Shown: positions 43,018 to 53,647 of the stretch, piece after piece | How positions within the stretch are numbered: the first letter of the stretch is position 1 | Layout of the letters: the number at the start of each line of letters is the position of its first letter | Origin: Ralstonia sp. NFACC01 | GTDB lineage: Bacteria > Pseudomonadota > Gammaproteobacteria > Burkholderiales > Burkholderiaceae | Assembly (NCBI RefSeq): GCF_900115545.1 | Contig: NZ_FOWV01000012.1 | Coordinates: 1 to 64,000, forward strand | DNA length: 64,000 nt | Reading direction: 5' to 3' | Notes under the pieces: model-generated | Told to the model about the DNA's origin: nothing | Databases searched by the model: none | Seen by the model: only the letters and a program-made list of their open reading frames with translations | Position numbers and translations under genes: made by a program

Positions 43018-44559
43018 ATGCAACTGAACCCCTCCGAGATCAGCGACCTGATCAAGACCCGTATCGAGGGCTTGAAGGCTGGCGCTGACGCAAAGAACAC
43101 CGGCACGGTCATTTCCGTGACGGACGGTATCTGCCGCATTCATGGCCTGTCGGGCGTGATGCAAGGCGAAATGCTGGAATTCCCGGGCAACACGTTCGGC
43201 CTCGCGCTGAACCTCGAGCGCGACTCCGTCGGCGCTGTGGTGCTGGGTGAGTACGAGCACATTTCCGAAGGCGACGAAGTCAAGTGCACGGGCCGCATTC
43301 TGGAAGTGCCGGTTGGCCCGGAACTGCTGGGCCGCGTGGTCAACGCACTGGGCCAGCCGATCGACGGCAAGGGCCCGATCAACGCCAAGAAGACGGACGT
43401 GATCGAAAAGGTCGCTCCGGGCGTGATCGCACGTCAATCGGTGAGCCAGCCGGTGCAGACCGGTCTGAAGTCGATCGACGCAATGGTGCCGATCGGCCGT
43501 GGCCAGCGTGAGCTGATCATTGGCGACCGTCAGACCGGCAAGACCGCCGTGGCCGTCGACGCCATCATCAACCAGAAGGGCAAGGGCATCTTCTGCGTGT
43601 ACGTGGCAATCGGCCAGAAGGCTTCGACGATCGCCAACGTCGTCCGCAAGCTCGAAGAGCACGGCGCGCTGGAATACACGATCGTGGTGGCTGCTGCCGC
43701 TTCCGACTCCGCTGCCATGCAGTACCTGTCGGCCTACGCCGGCTGCACGATGGGCGAATACTTCCGCGACCGCGGCGAAGACGCTCTCATCGTGTATGAC
43801 GATCTGACCAAGCAAGCTTGGGCGTACCGTCAGGTTTCGCTGCTGCTGCGCCGTCCGCCTGGCCGTGAAGCGTACCCCGGTGACGTGTTCTATCTGCACT
43901 CGCGTCTGCTGGAGCGTGCTGCACGTGTGAACGCCGAGCACATCGAGAAGATCACCAACGGTGAAGTCAAGGGCAAGACCGGTTCGCTGACCGCACTGCC
44001 CGTGATCGAAACGCAGGCCGGCGACGTGTCCGCATTCGTTCCGACCAACGTGATCTCGATTACCGACGGCCAGATCTTCCTGGAAACCGACCTGTTCAAC
44101 GCAGGTGTGCGCCCCGCAATCAACGCCGGTATTTCGGTGTCGCGTGTGGGTGGTGCTGCCCAGACCAAGGTCATCAAGAAGCTGTCCGGCGGTATCCGTA
44201 CCGACTTGGCTCAGTATCGTGAACTGGCTGCGTTCGCACAGTTTGCTTCCGACCTGGACGAAGCGACCCGCAAGCAGCTCGAGCGCGGCCGCCGCGTGAC
44301 CGAACTGCTCAAGCAGCCGCAATACCAGCCGCTGCAAGTGTGGCAGCTGGCCGCGTCGCTGTACGCAGCCAACAACGGCTTCCTCGACAACGTGGACGTG
44401 AAGGACATCCTGGCTTTTGAAAAGGGCCTGCACGACACGCTGAAGACGAAGTACGCCGATCTCATCAACCGCATCGAAGATACGAAGGATCTTTCGAAGG
44501 ACGATGAGGCCGCCCTGCGTGCCGCGATCGAGGATTTCAAGAAGTCCGCCGCGTTCTAA
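43018..44559 (+). CDS. atpA: ATP synthase F1 subunit alpha
   Basis: 513 residues. Noncatalytic nucleotide site with Walker [16 protein letters not shown] (about 170-184), and the alpha/beta family signature [17 protein letters not shown] (the Arg that completes the catalytic site of beta lies here). Full length, no anomaly. It alternates with beta in the F1 hexamer. Confidence 0.98.
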   Translation: MQLNPSEISDLIKTRIEGLKAGADAKNTGTVISVTDGICRIHGLSGVMQGEMLEFPGNTFGLALNLERDSVGAVVLGEYEHISEGDEVKCTGRILEVPVGPELLGRVVNALGQPIDGKGPINAKKTDVIEKVAPGVIARQSVSQPVQTGLKSIDAMVPIGRGQRELIIGDRQTGKTAVAVDAIINQKGKGIFCVYVAIGQKASTIANVVRKLEEHGALEYTIVVAAAASDSAAMQYLSAYAGCTMGEYFRDRGEDALIVYDDLTKQAWAYRQVSLLLRRPPGREAYPGDVFYLHSRLLERAARVNAEHIEKITNGEVKGKTGSLTALPVIETQAGDVSAFVPTNVISITDGQIFLETDLFNAGVRPAINAGISVSRVGGAAQTKVIKKLSGGIRTDLAQYRELAAFAQFASDLDEATRKQLERGRRVTELLKQPQYQPLQVWQLAASLYAANNGFLDNVDVKDILAFEKGLHDTLKTKYADLINRIEDTKDLSKDDEAALRAAIEDFKKSAAF

Positions 44560-44576
44560 CCGCGTCATTCCCGAAA

Positions 44577-44603
44577 CTGGTCGCGCGTAGCCAGCGTGAC
44601 CAG
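44577..44603 (+). other. Hairpin between atpA and atpG
   Basis: CTGGTCGCG, 9-base loop, CGTGACCAG (one G.U pair) just upstream of the atpG ribosome-binding site. No T-run follows, so it is unlikely to be a terminator; an mRNA processing or translation-control element is possible. Confidence 0.45.
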
Positions 44604-44623
44604 GTTTGAACGGAGAGGAAGAA

Positions 44624-45499
44624 ATGGCCGGAACAAAAGAAATCCGCACCAAGATCAAGAGCGTGCAAAACACGCGCAAGATCACCAAGGCGATGGAAAT
44701 GGTCGCCGCATCCAAGATGCGCAAGGCGCAGGAACGGATGCGTGCTGCCCGCCCGTATGCCGAGAAGATCCGCAACGTGGCTGCGCACATGGCACTGGCC
44801 AATCCGGAGTACAAGCACCCGTTCATGGTTGCGCGCGACATCAAGCGTGCCGGCCTGATCGTGGTGACGACGGACAAGGGCCTGTGCGGTGGCTTGAACA
44901 CCAACGTGCTGCGTGCCGTCACCACCCAACTGCGCGATCTGCAGAACAAGGGCGTTGAGACGCAAACCACTGCCATCGGTACCAAGGGCATGCAGTTCCT
45001 GGGCCGCGTCGGTGCGAAGGTGGTCTCGCACGTCGTGCATCTGGGCGACACGCCGCATCTGGAAAAGCTGATCGGCGCGATCAAGGTGCAACTGGACGCG
45101 TTCAACGCAGGCCAGATCGATGCCGTGTACCTTGCGTACACCCGCTTCATCAACACGATGAGGCAGGAGCCGGTGGTCGAGCAGCTGCTGCCGCTGACCG
45201 CCGACAAGCTGGCGCAGAGCGACGCCGAGAAGCAGGCCTACTCGTGGGATTACATCTACGAGCCGGACGCACAGACGGTCGTCGACGAGCTGCTGATTCG
45301 CTACGTCGAGGCGCTGGTGTACCAGGCGGTGGCCGAGAACATGGCCTCCGAGCAATCGGCCCGGATGGTGGCGATGAAGGCGGCTTCGGACAACGCGAAG
45401 AACGTGATCGGCGAACTGCAACTGGTCTACAACAAGACCCGTCAGGCAGCGATCACGAAGGAACTGTCCGAAATCGTCAGCGGCGCGGCAGCGGTTTGA
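44624..45499 (+). CDS. atpG: ATP synthase F1 subunit gamma
   Basis: 291 residues from the ATG at 44624, preceded by GGAGAGGAA (an ATG 18 bp upstream lies inside that ribosome-binding region and is rejected). N-terminal [31 protein letters not shown] and C-terminal [38 protein letters not shown] form the rotary coiled coil; [11 protein letters not shown] is the central Rossmann-like region. Gamma couples c-ring rotation to the catalytic sites. Confidence 0.97.
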   Translation: MAGTKEIRTKIKSVQNTRKITKAMEMVAASKMRKAQERMRAARPYAEKIRNVAAHMALANPEYKHPFMVARDIKRAGLIVVTTDKGLCGGLNTNVLRAVTTQLRDLQNKGVETQTTAIGTKGMQFLGRVGAKVVSHVVHLGDTPHLEKLIGAIKVQLDAFNAGQIDAVYLAYTRFINTMRQEPVVEQLLPLTADKLAQSDAEKQAYSWDYIYEPDAQTVVDELLIRYVEALVYQAVAENMASEQSARMVAMKAASDNAKNVIGELQLVYNKTRQAAITKELSEIVSGAAAV

Positions 45500-46939
<1,440 letters not shown>

Positions 46940-46980
46940 GAGCAACGGTCTGGCGCCGTGCGTAAGCCGGGGCCAGTACT

Positions 46981-47007
46981 GGCTTCCTGAAGTCCATTCA
47001 GGAAGCC
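46981..47007 (+). other. Perfect 11-bp hairpin between atpD and atpC
   Basis: GGCTTCCTGAA, 5-base loop, TTCAGGAAGCC, ending 24 bp before the atpC ATG. It could act as a weak terminator/attenuator or mRNA stabiliser that lowers epsilon synthesis to the 1:3 epsilon:beta ratio of the complex. The downstream T-run is only four bases. Confidence 0.6.
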
Positions 47008-47031
47008 GCTTTTCTGAGCAAAGGAATCGAG

Positions 47032-47448
47032 ATGGCAACCATTCATGTAGACGTCGTCAGCGCTGAGCACGAGATCTTCTCCGGCAATGCCAAGTTTGTG
47101 GCACTGCCCGGCGAAGCCGGCGAGCTGGGCATTCTGCCTGGTCACACGCCGCTGATCACGCGCATCAAGCCGGGCGCCGTGCGCATCGAGAAGGAAGATG
47201 GCGGCGAAGAGTTCGTGTTCGTTGCCGGTGGCATTCTCGAAGTGCAGCCGAAGAAGGTAACCGTGCTGGCCGATACTGCAATCCGCGGTCACGACCTGGA
47301 CGAAGCCAAGGCGAACGAAGCCAAGCGTGCGGCCGAAGAGGCGCTGCAGAACCAAAGCAGCGATCTGGATCTGGCCCGTGCGCAAGGTGAACTGGCCGTG
47401 GCCGCTGCGCAGCTTGCAGCGATCGCACGCCTGCGTCGCAAGCGCTAA
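47032..47448 (+). CDS. atpC: ATP synthase F1 subunit epsilon
   Basis: 138 residues. N-terminal beta-sandwich ([39 protein letters not shown]) and C-terminal two-helix part ([19 protein letters not shown]...[11 protein letters not shown]), which in bacteria can extend and inhibit ATP hydrolysis. Last gene of the atpIBEFHAGDC operon, followed by a terminator. Confidence 0.97.
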   Translation: MATIHVDVVSAEHEIFSGNAKFVALPGEAGELGILPGHTPLITRIKPGAVRIEKEDGGEEFVFVAGGILEVQPKKVTVLADTAIRGHDLDEAKANEAKRAAEEALQNQSSDLDLARAQGELAVAAAQLAAIARLRRKR

Positions 47449-47491
47449 GGCAAAAGTGTGTGCTGGCCGGTGTCATAGGTCGGCGCCGACG

Positions 47492-47522
47492 AAAAAGCAG
47501 CCCCTAAGGGCTGCTTTTTTTT
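47492..47522. terminator. Rho-independent terminator of the atp operon
   Basis: Stem AAAAAGCAGCCC / GGGCTGCTTTTTT with a 4-base loop and a long T-run; the A-run on the other side also allows termination of the convergent FecR-type gene. Confidence 0.92.
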
Positions 47523-47547
47523 GCCTGCGCATTCGCGCGGTACCTGC

Positions 47548-49947
47548 TCAGCGATGCTCACCTTCGCGCTTCTCTTCACCGCGATTGCCTTGCGGATGCG
47601 CTTGGGCTTCATGGTGTTCCTGTCGAGGCGGCTGAGCCTGCGGTTGAGGTTGCGGCGGGCGCGCCTCAGGCGGATGTGGCTGGGCCTGCGGTTGCGACGG
47701 GCGCATCTCAACGTGGGGTTGCGGTGCGGGACGCGGGGCTTCCATGTGCGGTTCCGGCCGGCGCTGTTCAGGTTCGGGGTGTGCGCGCATCTGCGGCGGC
47801 TCGTTGTGCGGGCGCTCCTGCATGGCGGGTGCCGGGTTGCCGTTGAAGCGATTCGGCTCCTGGCCACCGTGCTGTGGTTGCGGTTGCGGATGAGGCGCTT
47901 GCGGGCCGGGCTGCGGCAGTTGCGGACGCGGCTCGAAGGCGCGGCGCTCATCACGCGGTGTACCGGGCGCGCCTTCGCGCTGCGGTGGCCGTGTTGTCAT
48001 GCCGGCCGGGCCTTGTGGCGCCTGCCCAATCTGCGGTTGTCCGGGGCGCTCCTGCGGTGCGGCGGCACCCGGCAACGGGCGTGGACGGTTGATCGAGTCC
48101 GGGGCCATGAGGGCCCGCGGTGCCGGCCCAGGCTGGGCGCTGTGCGGCGCTTGCACACCCTGCGGGTTCGGCGAACCCATCAATCCTTGTGGCCCATTCG
48201 GACCGTGCTGTTCCTGCGGGCGGCCCGGCTCGTTAACGGCGTGCGCAGGCCCATTCTGCCCACTCGGTGCGGCGCGAGTCAGACGTAGCCCTGCTGCCTG
48301 TGCAGCCGCGGGTGGGGTCGGCACTCCCATATTGGCGTGATCCCGCACCGGCGCAACGCGGGCGCCCACGTTGCCGCCCGTCCACGCCGGGCCAGCGCCC
48401 GGGAGCGCACCGCCTTGCGATCGGAACCGTTCTGCCAATGCATCGTGCCCACCTGCCGGCAGGGCGGGTGCGCGCACCGCAATCGCCTGACGTGCAAACG
48501 CCTGCGGCGGCGGCAATTGATGCGGCCCGCCGTTGGCTGCTGCGCCCACCAGGCTGGCACGCACCGGTGCCAGCGCCGGCGTCGACACAAACTGCGCGTG
48601 CGCCATCTGCGCGCGCAGTTGTTCCGGCCGCAGATGTGTCATGGCGGGGCCGACGGGCTGGCCGTTGACGAACGTCTTGGCGGGCACCGCCGTCAGTGCG
48701 GCCGGGTTGTTTGCGTTGACATAGGTGACCCGGTTCACGTTGCGAACGTTGGTCACGTTGGTGGTGTTGTTGATGATGGTCTTGTTGACCGTGACGTTGT
48801 TCACTACCACCGTGCGGTTGATGTTCGTCACGTACGTCGGGCTGGCCGCGTACACGGGGCGATACGCCTCGCCCGGCGCAAGCGGGAACCACGCCACACC
48901 CGGCGAGCCGATCGAGATGTTGATCCCCCAGCTCACGCCGCCGCCGCCTCCGCTGCCTACGAAACCGACGAGTGCCGGCGCATAGACCGGACGCGGCACC
49001 GCCGGCCCGGGCACCCAGCACCAGGTGGAGCCGACATACGCCCAGCGGCCGTAGTGGAAAGGCGCAAAACCCCACGGCGCGTCATCGACCCACGTCCAGC
49101 CCCACGGTGCCACCCAGGCCCAATGACCTGTGCGATACGGTGCCCAGCCGGCGGGCACGGCACGCGGCACCCACACGGCGCCATAGCCGTCTTCTTCACG
49201 CCATGTGCCGTTGTCGTCAAGGGCTTCGTAGCCGGTCATTTCGCGGCCGACGTAGCGGGCAGAGACAGAAGCGTCTTCGCGGGCATCGCGAGATTCCGCC
49301 CAGCGGTCGAAGGCGTCGCGGCCGGGGTTGTCGGTGCCGCCGGCCTCGGCGAGATCGGTGCCGCCAAAGCGGATTTGCTGACCGGCACCCAGCGGGGTGG
49401 AGCGGTCATCGCCGTAGGCTGTGCCCTGGCCATGCCACACGGTGACGGTCGTGCTGGAGCCATCGGGTGCGACGTCGAGACGGTATTCGCCCGGTGCCTG
49501 CGGTGTGAAGGCTAGGTTGGGCGTGTCGATCTCGATGGTCTGGTCGGGCGGCAGGGAGCGTACGCGAACCGACAGGGCGCCTTGGGTGAGCTTCACTTGC
49601 GTGTTGCGATCGTCCAGGTCGACGAGCGTGGCGCCGGTGTTCTGGCCCAGGCGCAGCGCCGTGGACCCGACGTGCAGCTCGCTGTGGCTGCCCTGGTCCG
49701 ACCACAGGCGGTCGCCCGTGGTTAGTGGGCGGTTGAGCGAGGCGCCGGCCCAATCATCGGACCCAGCGGGCGCGAAGCTCACCGTGCCGGAAAAGTCCGA
49801 CAGCCGCGCCACCCGTGAGGCCGGATCGGCGGCCATCGCGGCCTGCGCACCGCAAACAAGCAATACGGCGGCAACGCCCACTGCGCGCAACACATGCGGC
49901 AGCCGTACACCTGAGGAGAGAGGGGAACGGCGGGAAACATTGGACAT
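47548..49947 (-). CDS. FecR-domain/DUF6600 exported protein with long Pro/Gln/His-rich tail
   Basis: 799 residues from the ATG at 49947 (GAGGG upstream); the frame stays open far upstream but without a supporting start. Signal peptide about 1-39 (cut near AAMA-AD). Residues about 45-200 are a FecR-like beta domain (LSDFSGTVSFAPAGSDDWAGASLNRPLTTGDRLW). Then come Trp-rich DUF6600-type repeats (GAVWVPRAVPAGWAPYRTGHWAWV, WGWTWVDDAPWGFAPFHYGRW). An Asn/Val/Thr-rich stretch (VVVNNVTVNKTIINNTTNVT) leads to a disordered tail of about 350 residues rich in Pro, Gln, His, Gly and Ala. A cell-surface or periplasmic structural role is inferred; no sigma factor gene is adjacent, so a classical FecR anti-sigma role is unlikely. 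Confidence 0.82.
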   Translation of the reverse strand: MSNVSRRSPLSSGVRLPHVLRAVGVAAVLLVCGAQAAMAADPASRVARLSDFSGTVSFAPAGSDDWAGASLNRPLTTGDRLWSDQGSHSELHVGSTALRLGQNTGATLVDLDDRNTQVKLTQGALSVRVRSLPPDQTIEIDTPNLAFTPQAPGEYRLDVAPDGSSTTVTVWHGQGTAYGDDRSTPLGAGQQIRFGGTDLAEAGGTDNPGRDAFDRWAESRDAREDASVSARYVGREMTGYEALDDNGTWREEDGYGAVWVPRAVPAGWAPYRTGHWAWVAPWGWTWVDDAPWGFAPFHYGRWAYVGSTWCWVPGPAVPRPVYAPALVGFVGSGGGGGVSWGINISIGSPGVAWFPLAPGEAYRPVYAASPTYVTNINRTVVVNNVTVNKTIINNTTNVTNVRNVNRVTYVNANNPAALTAVPAKTFVNGQPVGPAMTHLRPEQLRAQMAHAQFVSTPALAPVRASLVGAAANGGPHQLPPPQAFARQAIAVRAPALPAGGHDALAERFRSQGGALPGAGPAWTGGNVGARVAPVRDHANMGVPTPPAAAQAAGLRLTRAAPSGQNGPAHAVNEPGRPQEQHGPNGPQGLMGSPNPQGVQAPHSAQPGPAPRALMAPDSINRPRPLPGAAAPQERPGQPQIGQAPQGPAGMTTRPPQREGAPGTPRDERRAFEPRPQLPQPGPQAPHPQPQPQHGGQEPNRFNGNPAPAMQERPHNEPPQMRAHPEPEQRRPEPHMEAPRPAPQPHVEMRPSQPQAQPHPPEARPPQPQPQAQPPRQEHHEAQAHPQGNRGEEKREGEHR

Positions 49948-50537
49948 GATGAGCCCTCGTTTTTTATGGCGGCCTGTGCCGCGTGGATGTCTCCATTTAA
50001 CGCGGCAGGCGCCGAGGGGTCGACTTGCCTTTGTAAGAGCGTGTTTCGTCGCGCAGGAAGCCGATAGACGCATCGGTCGTATCCAGGGCGTTGGGGAAAG
50101 GCGGGAAGCAGGCGGGCAGGCGCGCGAATTGCGCATACAAAAAAAAAGCGCGCGGGCCGGGGAGCACCGCGCGGACGGGAAATCCCTTCGAGGGGTCAAT
50201 TCGAAAGGAGGGGGTAACCTTGCACCGCAGGCCGTGTCGCCGCCACCGCTGGGCCAGATATGGCGCACAACAATTGGACACAAACGCCGGGGTGCGAAGG
50301 CATTGTGGGTGACGGGGTGGCCCCGAGGCGTAACAAAGTGTGTCGGATTGCAATCGAATGCAAGCGTGGTAAAAGCCGCTTGGTGTGAGCCCAAAATCGC
50401 TTCGAAGGCGCGTTCGGGGAACGCCTGCTGCACCCGCACAGTCCCATCGGTTTGCCGCTTAGGCAGACGGGGCTTGGAAAAAGACGAACCAGCGGGGTGT
50501 GTCCTAGTCTGGGGTGTCGGGTTCATAGGAGGGAGGC
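49948..50537. other. 590-bp divergent intergenic region
   Basis: No credible gene. It separates the minus-strand FecR/DUF6600 gene from the plus-strand gene at 50538, so it holds both promoters. A nine-base A-run followed by a GC-rich run (about 50140-50175) is the only compositional oddity. I see no repeat, tRNA or known RNA motif. Confidence 0.6.
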
Positions 50538-51680
50538 ATGCACAGGCATGCGATGCACCATGTGTTGCACAAGTCGGTGAGGGCGGGCGTTTTTGTTACC
50601 TTGATGGGGGCACTTGGCGGGGCCGGTGGCGCACAGGCCGGCACCGAAGCCGCCTCGGCTTCACCTGCTACGCCTGCGAGTGCGCCCCCCGCCTCCGCAC
50701 CTGTTGCTTCTGCGCCAACTGTCCCACTTGCAAAAACGAAAGAGCAGTCCGAGCGTCTGGCCGGCAACTTCTGGCAGGGGGCTGTAGGAAAAGGCGCCGA
50801 CAGCCCTGGCTGGAACGTCTGGTTGAACGTGTACGACCCGCCACCCAAAGAGCAGGACAAAGACAAGGATCCGGTGGCTGACACGCTGACCGGCGAAGCC
50901 TACGATGACCGCCCCCAGGGCCGCGCTTTCTGGACCATCGAAGGGCGCAACGTGCCCGAGCGCCGCTTCGTGTGGCGCGAACGTGCGGAAGCGCTCGATG
51001 CGGCCGGCCAGTCTGTCGTGCGCGAGGGCGGCACGCTCTCCGGCGCGCTCTCGGCCGATGGTGCCGCTGCTACCGGAACCTGGAGCGACGGCGGCCGCAG
51101 CCAACCCTTCACCCTCAAGCGCATGGCGCGCTATCAGGAGGCCACGGGCGCCTCCGGCCAAGCCAAGCTGACTGAGCGCTATCCGGTGACGGGCGATGCC
51201 ACCATCGACGCGCTGATCCAGTCGCTGCGCGTGCGCAAGTGCGACCAATACGACACCGAATGCGTCATCCGCATCAGCGCCGTCGGCCTGGGCGACACCG
51301 TGAGCCTCTTGCGCATGGTGTGGGCTTACAGCGGCGGCGCGCATGGCAACTACAGCTTCACCGCCGGCAACTGGCGACGGGGCGCGCAGGGTTTTCAGCC
51401 GATTGTCCTGGCTGATGTGCTGAACCCCACATCCGCCTGCCTGCAGAGCTTCAATACGCAGATTGTCGATGCGCTCAAGCGCGAAGGCGCACCGGATGCG
51501 CCGCGCGGCGCGCTCAAGGAGCGTGATCTGCGTAACGCCGCGTTTCCGTTTACGCTGCAAGGTGACCGCATCGTCGTGCACTACGGGCCGTACGAGGTCG
51601 GCCCGTATTCGTCGGGGGCGTTCCGTGCCGCCGTGCGCTTCGATGACCTGGGCTCCGCCTGCAAGCGGCCCACAACCTGA
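50538..51680 (+). CDS. Exported protein with C-terminal DUF3298/RsiV-like domain
   Basis: 380 residues with an excellent AGGAGG site. Signal peptide of about 35 residues, then a low-complexity Ala/Ser/Pro linker (about 37-65), and a middle domain with GNFWQGAVGKGADSPGWNVWLNVYD. The C-terminal domain, with MVWAYSGGAHGNYSFTAGNW and LQGDRIVVHYGPYEVGPYSSGAFRAAVRFDDL, is the DUF3298/RsiV pattern. In RsiV that domain binds lysozyme, but here there is no anti-sigma domain. Periplasmic or secreted. The function is not known. Confidence 0.72.
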   Translation: MHRHAMHHVLHKSVRAGVFVTLMGALGGAGGAQAGTEAASASPATPASAPPASAPVASAPTVPLAKTKEQSERLAGNFWQGAVGKGADSPGWNVWLNVYDPPPKEQDKDKDPVADTLTGEAYDDRPQGRAFWTIEGRNVPERRFVWRERAEALDAAGQSVVREGGTLSGALSADGAAATGTWSDGGRSQPFTLKRMARYQEATGASGQAKLTERYPVTGDATIDALIQSLRVRKCDQYDTECVIRISAVGLGDTVSLLRMVWAYSGGAHGNYSFTAGNWRRGAQGFQPIVLADVLNPTSACLQSFNTQIVDALKREGAPDAPRGALKERDLRNAAFPFTLQGDRIVVHYGPYEVGPYSSGAFRAAVRFDDLGSACKRPTT

Positions 51681-51700
51681 TTGCCTCTGCATTGCCAACC

Positions 51701-52162
51701 ATGTCTGCCAATCCTTCCTACGTCGACGAGCAAGCCACCATGCGCAGGCTGCTGTCCGGCAAGACCATTGCCGTGGTCGGGCTGTCGCCGCGGCCGACGC
51801 GGCCCAGCTATGACGTGGCGCGCTATCTGCAACAGGCCGGCTATCGCATCGTCCCCGTCAACCCGCAGCACGCGGGCGAAGACGTGCTCGGCGAGCCTTG
51901 CTACGCCACGCTTACCGAAGCGGCGACGACGCTTGCCGCCGCCGGCCAGCGCATCGATCTGGTCGATATCTTCCGGCGCTCAGAACAGGTTCTGCCCGTC
52001 GTGCAGGAAGCCGTGACGCTCGGCGTGGGAGGCATCTGGGTGCAGCTCGGCATCGTGAATGACGAGGCGATGGCCGTGGCGCGCAACGCCGGCATTCCGG
52101 CCGTGCAAGACCGCTGCACGAAGATCGAACACTGGCGACTCGGTATCGGCGAGCAAAAATGA
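51701..52162 (+). CDS. CoA-binding domain protein (YccU-like)
   Basis: 153 residues from the ATG at 51701. Rossmann-like CoA-binding domain: KTIAVVGLSPRPTRPSYDVARYLQQAGYRIVPVNPQHAGEDVLGE, DLVDIFRRSEQVLPVVQEAV, VGGIWVQLGIVNDEAMAVARNAGIPAVQDRCTKIEH. It has the small stand-alone form of the succinyl-CoA-ligase alpha-like CoA-binding fold. The conserved Cys/Lys at the end (RCTKIEH) is a family hallmark. Cytoplasmic; the physiological role is not established. It begins 20 bp after the preceding gene. Confidence 0.9.
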   Translation: MSANPSYVDEQATMRRLLSGKTIAVVGLSPRPTRPSYDVARYLQQAGYRIVPVNPQHAGEDVLGEPCYATLTEAATTLAAAGQRIDLVDIFRRSEQVLPVVQEAVTLGVGGIWVQLGIVNDEAMAVARNAGIPAVQDRCTKIEHWRLGIGEQK

Positions 52163-52311
52163 ACGCCGGCCCCACGGCCTTGTGACAAACACGATGGTGC
52201 AGGGGGACAGAGGTTTCGTCGACGACCGCGCCGATCGCTTCCTGACGGATCAAGGGAGTTCAGCCAACCTGGCGCGCTACACTCTGGCGGTCATCGCATC
52301 CTGCTTAAATC

Positions 52312-53259
52312 ATGGCCGTCGATCCGCAAATCCTGCAGTTCTACCAACGCCTTGCCGAACAGTTCGGCGCCTTGCCCCCGCCTGAAGACGCGCCCGCGCA
52401 GCGCGCGCGCTTTGAGGCGATTGCTGCGGTATCCGACCGGCCTGATCCCGAAGGCGTTGACGTTTCAGACTTCAGCCTGCCGCTCGCCGGGCGCACGCTC
52501 GACGCCATCGTCTTTCGGCCAAAAGGCGTGACCACGCCGCGCTTGCTGGTGTGGTTCCACGGTGGCGGCTGGGTGGTCGGCGCGCCGCGCACAACGCATC
52601 GCATGCTCGCCGCATTGGTGGCGCAAGACACGGGCTGTGCCGTTGTGAGTGTCGATTACCGCCTTGCGCCCGAGCATGCGTTTCCCACGCCGGCGGACGA
52701 TGCACGCGACGCGCTCGCATACCTGGCCGAGCAGCGCTCGCACCTCGACTTTGATCCGGACTTCCTTGCGGTGGGCGGCGACAGCGCGGGCGGCCATCTT
52801 GCGGTGCAGGCCGCGCAGGGCATGCGCCCCGGTCTCGTGAATGCTCAGTTGCTGCTGTACCCCGTTACCACGCCCGCTTTCGGTAGCGAAAGCTACAACG
52901 CGTTTGCACAAGGCCCCGGCCTCACGCGTGACGAAATGCGCTGGTACTGGGAGAAATACATCGGTGCAGACGCCCTCGCCAAGCCGCTCGCCGAGCACGA
53001 CCCACGCATCTTCCTGATGGCGCGTGCGCCGGCATATACGCCGCCCGACACCGTCGTCATCGTGGCCGCGCACGACGTGTTGCGCGACGATGGCCTGCAA
53101 TACGCCGACTACCTCGTGCAGCACGGCGCGCAGGTCATCACCATCGAAGCCTCCGGCATGACGCACGCCTTTGCGCGCATCCAGTTCGAAGCAGAGCGCG
53201 CACGCGAATGGATGCGCCGCGCAGCGCATGCATTCGTCGGGATGATCAGCGAGGAATAA
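52312..53259 (+). CDS. Alpha/beta hydrolase, hormone-sensitive-lipase family
   Basis: 315 residues. Oxyanion motif HGGGW (83-87), nucleophile Ser158 in GGDSAGGHL, YRLAPEHAFPTPADDA preceding it, acid in AHDVLRDDG, and His in SGMTHAFARI. This is the family IV (HSL-like) esterase pattern, usually acting on short-to-medium chain esters. No signal peptide. It stands alone, 149 bp after the CoA-binding gene and convergent with a DUF3562 gene. Confidence 0.92.
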   Translation: MAVDPQILQFYQRLAEQFGALPPPEDAPAQRARFEAIAAVSDRPDPEGVDVSDFSLPLAGRTLDAIVFRPKGVTTPRLLVWFHGGGWVVGAPRTTHRMLAALVAQDTGCAVVSVDYRLAPEHAFPTPADDARDALAYLAEQRSHLDFDPDFLAVGGDSAGGHLAVQAAQGMRPGLVNAQLLLYPVTTPAFGSESYNAFAQGPGLTRDEMRWYWEKYIGADALAKPLAEHDPRIFLMARAPAYTPPDTVVIVAAHDVLRDDGLQYADYLVQHGAQVITIEASGMTHAFARIQFEAERAREWMRRAAHAFVGMISEE

Positions 53260-53270
53260 GCAGGGCAGGG

Positions 53271-53474
53271 CTAACGCGTGGGCGTGCGGCGCGGGCGGAA
53301 CGCGGCGAGCACCCGGCGTGTGACAAACAGCGAGAGATAGTCGTGCACGCTGGCATCTGCGGCCAATGTGCGCATGGTCTGCATGTACTGCTCACGGACG
53401 AGATCAGCCGGTGCGCCGGTGTCCTGTGCGATCTGGTGGATCTGCTCGTCCTGGTCTGCGATGGCGGTACCCAT
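53271..53474 (-). CDS. DUF3562 small protein
   Basis: 67 residues from the ATG at 53474 (GGAAAG upstream; a longer N-terminal form is possible but unlike the family). IHQIAQDTGAPADLVREQYMQTMRTLAADASVHDYLSLFVTRRVLAAFR is the DUF3562 pattern: one helical domain with LVREQY and a C-terminal ARRV/TRRV. Common in Burkholderia and Ralstonia; function unknown. Confidence 0.82.
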   Translation of the reverse strand: MGTAIADQDEQIHQIAQDTGAPADLVREQYMQTMRTLAADASVHDYLSLFVTRRVLAAFRPRRTPTR

Positions 53475-53647
53475 GTTTGCTTTCCGGTCGTTGCTTCGGC
53501 GATGACGCGCGGGCTGACTTGCGCGGCGAGTGACCACTATAGGAAACGCGTCGGAACAATCCAGCCTTGTTGCAAAGCTTTCAATGGGTCACCTGCGCAG
53601 CATCAAAACGGTGCTGTTGCCAGTGCAGACACTGCACCCGGCAATGA

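Noticed and set aside
42727-45207. An 826-codon open frame antisense to atpH-atpA-atpG
   Set aside because: It is the shadow of highly conserved genes in high-GC DNA; the product has no recognisable domain and low-complexity composition.
49948-50526. N-terminal extension of the FecR/DUF6600 protein
   Set aside because: The frame is open, but the good ribosome-binding site and signal peptide begin at 49947; the extension looks non-coding.
49421-50881. A long plus-strand open frame crossing the divergent region before 50538
   Set aside because: It starts antisense inside the FecR/DUF6600 gene and runs out of frame into the gene at 50538; no start signal or family resemblance.
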